DNA of 13,870 nucleotides from an uncultured Bacteroidales bacterium (GTDB lineage Bacteria > Bacteroidota > Bacteroidia > Bacteroidales > Paludibacteraceae), in the NCBI GenBank assembly GCA_934716995.1, contig CAKUYO010000045.1:1-13870 (forward strand), read 5' to 3'. Of this stretch, positions 6,370 through 12,079 are shown piece after piece. Numbering within the stretch: position 1 is the first letter of the stretch; each line of letters begins with the position of its first letter. The notes beneath the pieces were generated by a model. It was not told the DNA's origin. It did not search any database and saw only the letters and a list, made by a program, of their open reading frames with translations. The translations under genes were made by a program, and so were the position numbers.

Positions 6370-7599
6370 TCAGAGTTTGCGTTTGAAGAACCAGTTCTCC
6401 GAAATAGACGCATTGAAAACCAGCCGGAGCGAGTTCTCGGTCAGCCCCATTGCCTGTCCGCCGCGGTGTCCGTACTCCAAAGTGGCATTAAACACCGTAG
6501 CCGATGTACGGAGCGGGAAACCGACACCGATGCTCGCGGTATAATCCATTGCACTGTTGTTCAGCACGTATGAGTTCGCCACATTCAGTCCGCAACGCCA
6601 TTCCATTCTGTCCACATAGCGCCGCCCTGTCGGGTCGTGTCGGTATTCCATGCCGAAACTATACCGGTCGCGGTCGCGCAAAGCCCCTTTCTGCCCCTCA
6701 TAGAGCGCACTGCTCATACACTGCCGCTGGTAGTCGAAAGCCAAAGTCAGACGGTTTGCCCACGTGTAACTCACACCTCCGCCATACACCATCGGCACCT
6801 CGTAGCCGTCGCTGCTTGCCGAAACGGTATCAAGCAATGTAGTCTCATAGGCTGTATACGTGCTGTGCAGTTTCTGTTTTGCCTCAAAGATACCTCCCAA
6901 CGCAAACGAATGGTCGCCAAACGTATGGAATAACTGCGCACCGTAGCGGAAACGCACGCTGCTCACCGAGAACACCGCTTTTTGCGTGGTGCTTGTGAGT
7001 GCCGACTCGCTAAATGCAAGCGAGCGGGTGTTATCCACCTTGCCAAACATATAATACACATTCGCACCGAGCGCAAACCAATCGCATATATTGAAACTCA
7101 GACCGCCATATACCTCGCTGATACCGCCCGTCCCGACGTACGATTTCGTAAAATGGTAACCCGAACCGATAGAGTCGGACATCGTAACATCATACCCCAC
7201 CGCCGTATAGGGCAGCACGCCTGCCGAAAAGGCGATATATCTGCGCCATAGCGGAAACTGCATGGTCAGATAATCAAGGTTGCCATTCGCCTTGTTGCGC
7301 ATTCCTGTGGCATCACTGTACCGCGACCACATCACGCTTGCCGACAGGTCGAACATAAAAGTCAGACTGTCGCACGCCGTATAGGAAGCGGGTTGCGCAC
7401 TATTGATCACCTTGTTATTACGCATACCGATCCCCACTCCGCCCATGGCACGATAGGTATTCGGTACGTTATCATTCAGTTCGCCGTAAGCATAGCGCGA
7501 GAAAGGCGATGAAGTGCCGTTCTGTGCCCACAAGGATGGCACCGCAAGCACCATCAAACAAAGCGATACTATATATACAAATCGTTTTCGCATATCCAT
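6370..7599 (-). CDS. Outer-membrane beta-barrel protein
   Basis: This 409-aa protein has a signal peptide (about 1-25, ending PSLWAQ). The segment GTSSPFSRYAYGELND after cleavage and the RAMGGVGIGMRN region (about 51-62) resemble FadL/OmpP1-like Bacteroidota barrels. The rest alternates polar and hydrophobic residues with many Tyr, Trp and Gly, as in beta strands. It ends in ENWFFKRKL, fitting a terminal barrel strand. Met3 (position 7593) is an equally plausible start. It leads the block with the TPR protein (94 bp downstream) and lptC. Transport of hydrophobic substrates is possible by family resemblance but not shown here. Confidence 0.88.
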   Translation of the reverse strand: MDMRKRFVYIVSLCLMVLAVPSLWAQNGTSSPFSRYAYGELNDNVPNTYRAMGGVGIGMRNNKVINSAQPASYTACDSLTFMFDLSASVMWSRYSDATGMRNKANGNLDYLTMQFPLWRRYIAFSAGVLPYTAVGYDVTMSDSIGSGYHFTKSYVGTGGISEVYGGLSFNICDWFALGANVYYMFGKVDNTRSLAFSESALTSTTQKAVFSVSSVRFRYGAQLFHTFGDHSFALGGIFEAKQKLHSTYTAYETTLLDTVSASSDGYEVPMVYGGGVSYTWANRLTLAFDYQRQCMSSALYEGQKGALRDRDRYSFGMEYRHDPTGRRYVDRMEWRCGLNVANSYVLNNSAMDYTASIGVGFPLRTSATVFNATLEYGHRGGQAMGLTENSLRLVFNASISENWFFKRKL

Positions 7600-7607
7600 T
7601 CAGCCCG

Positions 7608-7639
7608 CAAAGTTACAAAAAAAATACCAAACATAGAAA
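7608..7639 (-). promoter_or_regulatory. Candidate promoter of barrel-TPR-lptC block
   Basis: On the minus strand, TTTC (7639-7636; one mismatch to TTTG) is followed after 20 nt by TAACTTTG (7615-7608), a perfect -7 match. The start would fall only a few bases above the ATG at 7599, leaving a very short leader. This would favour Met3 at 7593 as the real start. Confidence 0.45.
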
Positions 7640-7729
7640 TAACAGGCAATAAAATTTGAAAAAACGCATTTATACTGCAATATACATTGTAATATACAAT
7701 ATGCATTCGTTAGCACAGCGTGGTCAATT

Positions 7730-7751
7730 ACGGCAACGAGACGGCAACGAG
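7730..7751 (+). repeat. 11-bp tandem duplication
   Basis: ACGGCAACGAG occurs twice without a gap (7730-7740 and 7741-7751). The period equals that of the three-copy repeat at 1453-1485, though the sequence differs. Confidence 0.85.
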
Positions 7752-7841
7752 ATTGGCTTTTATGAGGAGAATCCGTTTCGGTTTTATGCATAATATACAC
7801 CTTTTATGCACCGCATACAACTATTTTCCTAACTTTGTACA

Positions 7842-7873
7842 ATTGTGCATATCGATTATTTTCACTATCTTTG
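7842..7873 (+). promoter_or_regulatory. Promoter of the accessory island
   Basis: ATTG (7842-7845, TTG conserved), a 20-nt spacer and TATCTTTG (7866-7873) match the Bacteroidota consensus. The predicted start is near 7880, so the transcript would include both small frames, the long hairpin and the 365-aa gene. Confidence 0.7.
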
Positions 7874-7910
7874 CAGTCGAAATCAACCTTTTGGCGGAAA
7901 GGGGTGTGCC

Positions 7911-8006
7911 ATGGGGTTTACAATACATATCACTCCTTATTTAATAGCGTTTGCTATTTATTCGGTATTTGTCGCGGAATGTAGGAAGTTCACAAAGACA
8001 AAATGA
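7911..8006 (+). CDS. Possible 31-aa membrane peptide
   Basis: The frame encodes a peptide with one hydrophobic stretch (ITPYLIAFAIYSVFVA, residues 7-22) and a short basic tail (CRKFTKTK). It starts about 30 bp below the predicted transcription start. A purine-rich GGAAAGGGG lies at 7896-7904, a good Shine-Dalgarno position and unusual for this phylum. Its stop overlaps the next start as ATGA (8003-8006). Size and layout resemble leader peptides and type I toxin peptides, but I recognise no family. It could be accidental, because a hairpin overlaps its end. Confidence 0.4.
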   Translation: MGFTIHITPYLIAFAIYSVFVAECRKFTKTK

Positions 8007-8115
8007 AATCGAATAAGTGTGAGCGTCTGCTGTGTGCAGATGTTGTACTTATTCTTTTCATTTTTGGCAATTCCTACAGCCACGCGACAAGAGATGAGAG
8101 AACATCTGCTTTTTT
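7969..8115 (+). ncRNA. Candidate structured RNA element
   Basis: Nested arms form one long hairpin. TTGTCGCG (7969-7976) pairs with 8083-8090, TGTAGGAA (7980-7987) with 8071-8078, AAAATGAAA (8000-8008) with 8056-8064, AATAAGT (8012-8018) with 8047-8053, and TCTGC (8026-8030) with GCAGA (8036-8040). The apical part is extended by G-U pairs such as 8019-8046 and 8023-8043, which work only in plus-strand RNA. GCAGATGTT (8036-8044) can instead pair with AACATCTGC (8101-8109), directly before six T (8110-8115), like a terminator arm. It could be a leader attenuator or a small RNA. It overlaps two possible small frames. Confidence 0.5.
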
Positions 8116-8188
8116 GTGTCTTGTAGGAACATTTGTTTTTCTATCCGATGATGCAACATTCGCAAACCATAAAAACATATCTATATGA
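8003..8188 (+). CDS. Possible 61-aa hydrophobic protein
   Basis: Two hydrophobic stretches (about 11-24 and 35-48, the second containing AFLCLVGTFVFL) suggest a small membrane protein; four Cys/His-type residues are scattered and form no motif. It begins in an ATGA overlap with the 31-aa frame and ends in an ATGA overlap (8185-8188) with the 365-aa gene. No family is recognised. Genes starting ATGAAA automatically create TGA in one upstream frame, so the overlaps alone are weak proof. The evidence is the continuous open frame in AT-rich DNA. Confidence 0.4.
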   Translation: MKSNKCERLLCADVVLILFIFGNSYSHATRDERTSAFLCLVGTFVFLSDDATFANHKNISI

Positions 8189-9282
8189 AACGATTTTATC
8201 TTATTGCTATGGCAATCTTTTCTGCTCTTTCTATTTCTGCAGAAACAAGTATTCAAAACACTTTCTTCGGTTGCACGTTGGGCAAATCCACAACCAAGGA
8301 GGTACAAGCCGCAATGACAGTACAAGGCTTCAAATTGCTTGATACTCATATAAACAAAAAGGATAGTATATTTGGAGTTGAAGTGTTTGAATACAACTAT
8401 GAAGGACAATACAACCACGAGGGCAAGGATTTTCATTCTTTGCGTATAGAGTTTTGGAATGATATTTTTTATAGTGTACTATTCAAAGATAGTTGTTCAG
8501 AAAATTGTTCCGACTATACAGATTCTATACAAATTGTACAAACCAATCTTGAACGAAAATATGGTTCTTTGGATATGGATACTATAACATACACAAAAGA
8601 AAATTTGGAGATTGCTACACGTTGCGGGATGAAAGTTTGGTCTCGTCAAGATAAATCTACCATAGTGGGAACTATATTAGTTTCTGAGGGATTAGTTTCT
8701 AAATATAAAAAGTTTGTATGCACATACACAGATAGAGAAATACATAACAACATACTAAAAATTCAAAGACAAGCCTATAAACGTATTCAGAGGGCATCCG
8801 ACCCTAATTATAGTGAGGAAAACAAAGTATATGGCGTCGCTGGCGTTAAGTTTGGCGATGATAAAGAAACCGTCCGCAAAATAATAGCACCGAAAAGTGA
8901 AATGCTGTTGAATTCAGACCCGCATATGCTACAATATGGAAGAACGAATGTAGGCGGTTCTACATACGATGGTGCCACTTTTTATTTTATGCAAGGGAAA
9001 TTGTCATCAGTAACCCTACAACAAGCATTCTATTCTTGGAAAAGAGAAGAAGCACGGATGTTCTATGAGAACATTAAATCTCAATATGCAATGAAATACT
9101 CAAACTTGGAAGAATTTAAGGATGAATATGACGAGAAAATATGTGTATGTGGTGCATTTATAGACGGATATGATTATCCTCCTATTTTTATTTCATTCAA
9201 AAAAGCACTCAGCAAAGGCGGTGATATGATGTATTACGTTAGTTTCGTATTACGAGATGAGAATCACAAACCTATACAATGA
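8185..9282 (+). CDS. Secreted protein with duplicated domain, unknown function
   Basis: This 365-aa protein has a clear signal peptide (MKRFYLIAMAIFSALSISA, cleavage near 19/20). I do not recognise the family. The mature part looks like two copies of one domain, about 27-185 and 217-360. Each opens with a Gly-Phe/Leu-Gly segment (FFGCTLGKSTTKEV, 27-40; VAGVKFGDDKETV, 218-230). Each continues through Tyr/Phe-rich strands (about 66-100; 250-283) and a helix ending in a Lys-Tyr-Ser/Gly turn (ERKYGSL, 123-129; AMKYSNL, 302-308). Each closes with similar strands (FVCTYTDREIHN, 177-188; VSFVLRDENH, 352-361). Codons are rich in ATA, AGA, AAA and TTA, unlike the flanking genes, which suggests transfer or weak expression. 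It may be cotranscribed with the small frames before and after it. Confidence 0.87.
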   Translation: MKRFYLIAMAIFSALSISAETSIQNTFFGCTLGKSTTKEVQAAMTVQGFKLLDTHINKKDSIFGVEVFEYNYEGQYNHEGKDFHSLRIEFWNDIFYSVLFKDSCSENCSDYTDSIQIVQTNLERKYGSLDMDTITYTKENLEIATRCGMKVWSRQDKSTIVGTILVSEGLVSKYKKFVCTYTDREIHNNILKIQRQAYKRIQRASDPNYSEENKVYGVAGVKFGDDKETVRKIIAPKSEMLLNSDPHMLQYGRTNVGGSTYDGATFYFMQGKLSSVTLQQAFYSWKREEARMFYENIKSQYAMKYSNLEEFKDEYDEKICVCGAFIDGYDYPPIFISFKKALSKGGDMMYYVSFVLRDENHKPIQ

Positions 9283-9307
9283 CGAAATATAATGTCTCAA
9301 AATGTGT

Positions 9308-9478
9308 ATGGCTATATCACCAAAGAGTAACTTTACTACAAAAAACAAAAAACATAACAAGTCCGTTTTCAAGAAGAAAAAGACAAGAATAGATTTGGCA
9401 TTAGAGGATATAGAATTAGAGAGAATAAGCCCTGTTTTTAATTCTGTGGACGAAATGTTTAGAAATTTAGAAAGTTGA
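9308..9478 (+). CDS. Small 56-aa protein with antitoxin-like tail
   Basis: The frame starts 25 bp after the 365-aa gene and ends just before the terminator at 9484. The first half is strongly basic (TTKNKKHNKSVFKKKKTR, residues 10-27). The second half is acidic and helical (LALEDIELERISPVFNSVDE, 30-49, then MFRNLES). That tail resembles the C termini of RelB/DinJ-like antitoxins, where a similar segment wraps the toxin. No DNA-binding domain and no toxin partner are visible, so this may be a remnant or an unrelated small protein. Confidence 0.5.
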   Translation: MAISPKSNFTTKNKKHNKSVFKKKKTRIDLALEDIELERISPVFNSVDEMFRNLES

Positions 9479-9483
9479 TATAC

Positions 9484-9518
9484 ACACAAATAGCGGCATT
9501 GAGTGCCGCTATTTGTGT
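9484..9518. terminator. Strong bidirectional terminator
   Basis: ACACAAATAGCGGCA (9484-9498) pairs perfectly with TGCCGCTATTTGTGT (9504-9518) around loop TTGAG. After one mismatch the pairing continues into flanking TATA. It lies between the convergent ends of the plus-strand island and pgi. The AAAT/ATTT base of the stem provides U-rich 3' sides on both strands. Confidence 0.8.
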
Positions 9519-9537
9519 ATATATTGTAAGCCAATAA

Positions 9538-10866
9538 TTACAATCTTGCCTTAATGGCTGCGGACTCTGCTTCGTAGCCGGGTTTGTCGAGGAGGGCAAA
9601 CATATTCTTCTTGTATGCCTCCACGCCCGGTTGGTTGAACGGATTGACACCGAGGATATAACCCGAGATACCGCAAGCACGCTCGAAGAAATAGATGAGT
9701 TCGCCGAGGTAGTACTCGTTGAGCAGCGGCATCGTAATCTTCATATTGGGCACGCCTCCGTCCACGTGGGCAAGCATCGTACCGAGTTCCGCCATCTTGT
9801 TGACCTCGTCCACACGCTTGCCGGCAAGGAAGTTCAGTCCGTCGAGGTTAGCCTCATCAAACGGGAACTCCACCTTGTGGTTGGGTTGCTCTACCGAAAT
9901 AACGGTCTCGAAGAGATGACGCTCACCGTCCTGGATATACTGCCCCATCGAGTGCAGGTCGGTGGTGAAGTCCACACTTGCGGGGAAGATTCCCTTGTGT
10001 TCCTTGCCCTCCGACTCTCCGTAGAGTTGTTTCCACCACTCGCTGACATAGTGCAATTTCGGGTGGAAATTGACGAGCAACTCTATTTTTTTGCCCTGTT
10101 CGGAGTAGATACTGTTGCGGGCTGCTGCATACTGCGCAGCGGGGTTCTCCTCAAACGGCGTATTGATACCGCAAACCTCCGCCATACGTGCCGCACCGTC
10201 GATAAGCAATTTGATGTCGAAGCCTGCACAAGCGATAGGCAGCAGACCTACAGGCGAAAGCACGGAGAAACGACCGCCGATATTGTCCTCGATAACGAAT
10301 GTTTTGTAGCCCTCTTGGGTTGCCAGCGTGCGGAGCGCACCCTTCTTGGCATCGGTGATGCAGACAATCAGTTTCTGTGCAGCCTCAACGCCCTGTTGCT
10401 TCTCGAGTTGCGTCTTGAGCAGACGGAAAGCCAAAGCGGGCTCGGTAGTTGTACCCGATTTGGAGATACAGATAATACCGAATTTCTTATTTTTCAGCAG
10501 GTTCTGCAACTCATAGAGGTAGTCCTCACCGATGTTCTGACCAGCGTAGACAATAGCGGGTTTGTTGCCTTCGAGATAAGCGAAGGAAGACGACAGCGCG
10601 TCAATCACGGCTTTCGCACCCAGATACGAACCACCAATACCAATGCAAACGATTACTTCACACTCTTTGCGGAGCAGTTCGGCAGTAGCCTCAATATCAG
10701 CCAACTGCGGCTTGATGTCCTCGGGGAGGTTCATCCAACCCAAGAAATCGTTACCTTTACCGGTACCCTTAACGAGCATCTCCTGGCACGCAGCCACCTG
10801 CTCTTTGTAGGCATTCACCGCCTCGGCACTCACCGCCTTGGCGTAGGAAAATTGAATATCCTTCAT
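9538..10866 (-). CDS. pgi: Glucose-6-phosphate isomerase
   Basis: This 442-aa enzyme interconverts glucose-6-phosphate and fructose-6-phosphate in cytosolic glycolysis/gluconeogenesis. Its length suits the short bacterial form. The phosphate-binding motifs are GIGGSYLGAKAV (76-87) and SKSGTTTEPA (135-144). PGI signature 1 is DNIGGRFSVLSPVG (194-207) and signature 2 is GYILGVNPFNQPGVEAYK (402-419). The active-site stretch SEWWKQLYGESEGK (275-288) carries the probable catalytic Glu, with His near 305 (DLHSMGQ). An in-frame ATG at 10941 would add 25 residues unlike the family, so I start at 10866 (MKDIQFSYAK). It follows gpsA after 216 bp and ends at the strong terminator. Confidence 0.97.
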   Translation of the reverse strand: MKDIQFSYAKAVSAEAVNAYKEQVAACQEMLVKGTGKGNDFLGWMNLPEDIKPQLADIEATAELLRKECEVIVCIGIGGSYLGAKAVIDALSSSFAYLEGNKPAIVYAGQNIGEDYLYELQNLLKNKKFGIICISKSGTTTEPALAFRLLKTQLEKQQGVEAAQKLIVCITDAKKGALRTLATQEGYKTFVIEDNIGGRFSVLSPVGLLPIACAGFDIKLLIDGAARMAEVCGINTPFEENPAAQYAAARNSIYSEQGKKIELLVNFHPKLHYVSEWWKQLYGESEGKEHKGIFPASVDFTTDLHSMGQYIQDGERHLFETVISVEQPNHKVEFPFDEANLDGLNFLAGKRVDEVNKMAELGTMLAHVDGGVPNMKITMPLLNEYYLGELIYFFERACGISGYILGVNPFNQPGVEAYKKNMFALLDKPGYEAESAAIKARL

Positions 10867-10981
10867 AGTTTTATATGTTTTGTGGGGCGTTCTATAAATT
10901 CCCCGTTTATAATAAAATTCCATCATTTGGGCAGTGTACACTTTTTGGCTGCTTTTTATTTTTTATTTGCATCTATCTGAT

Positions 10982-11020
10982 TTTCATTCAGTCGTAATGC
11001 TCGCATTACTCTTTCATTCA
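10982..11020. promoter_or_regulatory. Palindrome between direct repeats upstream of pgi
   Basis: GTAATGC (10994-11000) and GCATTAC (11003-11009) form a 16-bp dyad with a 2-bp centre. Direct copies of TTTCATTCA (10982-10990 and 11012-11020) flank it. The 2-bp centre suits a protein-binding operator better than an RNA hairpin. It lies about 130 bp upstream of the pgi start, in the 216-bp gap after gpsA. I see no full TAnnTTTG promoter for pgi here. Confidence 0.4.
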
Positions 11021-11082
11021 AATCAAATATCTGCTAAACAAAAATCTAAAAATCAACTCAAAAGCAATTTACAGAACACCCC

Positions 11083-12075
11083 TTATTGTAACTTCTCTGT
11101 CAGTTCACGAATCACCTTGGTAGGCGATTTGCGGTTATATAATATATCGTACATAGCGTCCACTATCGGCAGGCTCACCTGCATACGCTCATTGGCGATA
11201 TGTATCGCGCGCGTACCATAGTATCCCTCCGCCACCATCTCCATTTCCATCTGTGCGGCTTTGATAGAGTACCCTAGTCCCACCATCTGTCCGAACTGGC
11301 GGTTGCGGGAGAACTTGGAATACGCCGTTACCAGCACATCGCCCAAATAGCCGCTTGCCGTGATGTCGCGGTGAGCAGGAGAAACGGCAGTGGCAAAACG
11401 CAATATCTCCTGCATTGCGTTGGTGAGCAGTACGGCCTGGAAATTGTCGCCGTAGTGCAAACTTTGGCACATTCCCGCCGCAATGGCGTAGATATTCTTC
11501 ATCACGCTGCTGTATTCCAACCCGAGCACGTCGTTGCTCGTGGTGGTATGCACAAAGGGTGTCTGAAAAAGCGCAGCCCACTCATTGGCTTTGTCGAGGT
11601 TCTCGCAACCGATAGTCAGATAACTGAGCCGCTCCAGCGCAATCTCCTCCGCATGACAGGGACCCGCAATAATACCCAACTGCTCCGCAGGAATACGGAA
11701 ACGGGTATGCAGATAGTCTGTAACCAGCAGATTGTCATCCGGTATCATACCCTTCACCGCCGAGATGACTATCTTGCGGGTCATATTGCGGCGGATCTTG
11801 TTGAGCGACTGCTTTACGTATGGCGAAGGTATCGCCAATATCAGCACATCCGACTGCGATACCACCTTGTTGATATCCGTCGAGAAATGGATACGCGACA
11901 CATCGAACTCCGCCGCACCGAGATAAGACGGGTTCTTGCCGGTGGCAACAAACTCGTCTATCGCCTCTTGCCGGCGGATAAACCAATTGATCTCGGTTTG
12001 GTTGGTCAGCACAATCTTTGCCAATGCCGTTGCCCAACTTCCCGAACCCAATATCGCAACTTTACGTATTTGCAT
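11083..12075 (-). CDS. gpsA: Glycerol-3-phosphate dehydrogenase [NAD(P)+]
   Basis: This 330-aa enzyme makes sn-glycerol-3-phosphate from dihydroxyacetone phosphate, supplying the backbone for membrane phospholipids. The N-terminal Rossmann motif is GSGSWATALA (10-19). The SAVKG motif at 105-109, GPCHAEE (138-144) and the VMKNIYAIAAG segment with the catalytic Lys193 are all present. The C-terminal substrate region has SGYLGDVLVT (241-250) and SRNRQFG (256-262), and MEMVAEGYYGTRA (278-290) completes the family pattern. Its start lies 4 bp below the lysS stop, so the two genes are surely cotranscribed. The product links the glycolytic triose-phosphate pool, fed by the nearby pgi, to lipid synthesis. 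Confidence 0.97.
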   Translation of the reverse strand: MQIRKVAILGSGSWATALAKIVLTNQTEINWFIRRQEAIDEFVATGKNPSYLGAAEFDVSRIHFSTDINKVVSQSDVLILAIPSPYVKQSLNKIRRNMTRKIVISAVKGMIPDDNLLVTDYLHTRFRIPAEQLGIIAGPCHAEEIALERLSYLTIGCENLDKANEWAALFQTPFVHTTTSNDVLGLEYSSVMKNIYAIAAGMCQSLHYGDNFQAVLLTNAMQEILRFATAVSPAHRDITASGYLGDVLVTAYSKFSRNRQFGQMVGLGYSIKAAQMEMEMVAEGYYGTRAIHIANERMQVSLPIVDAMYDILYNRKSPTKVIRELTEKLQ

Positions 12076-12079
12076 GGCG

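Larger units (their letters stand above)
7600..7910. other. Divergent AT-rich intergenic region
   Basis: I see no convincing gene in these 311 bp. Contents are the minus promoter at 7608-7639, a palindrome ATTGTA-ATA-TACAAT (7686-7700) overlapping direct AATATACA words (7679-7686, 7691-7698), and an 11-bp tandem duplication ACGGCAACGAG (7730-7751). There is also the palindromic TTTATGCATAATAT (7783-7796), an unpaired -7 match TAACTTTG (7830-7837) and the plus promoter at 7842-7873. Short frames here look accidental. Confidence 0.7.

Noticed and set aside
7600..7800. 66-aa minus-strand frame next to the barrel gene
   Set aside because: It spans the probable barrel-gene promoter and has random-looking Cys/Phe/Tyr-rich composition.
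7720..7944. 74-aa plus-strand frame before the island
   Set aside because: It starts upstream of both predicted plus promoters, covers the tandem duplication and promoter elements, and shows no protein-like features.
10867..10941. 25-residue N-terminal extension of pgi
   Set aside because: The added residues do not fit the family, and the start at 10866 gives the usual N terminus and length.
9631..10980. 449-aa open frame on the plus strand opposite pgi
   Set aside because: It is antisense to a complete pgi with all motifs and encodes no recognisable protein; it is a by-product of codon bias.
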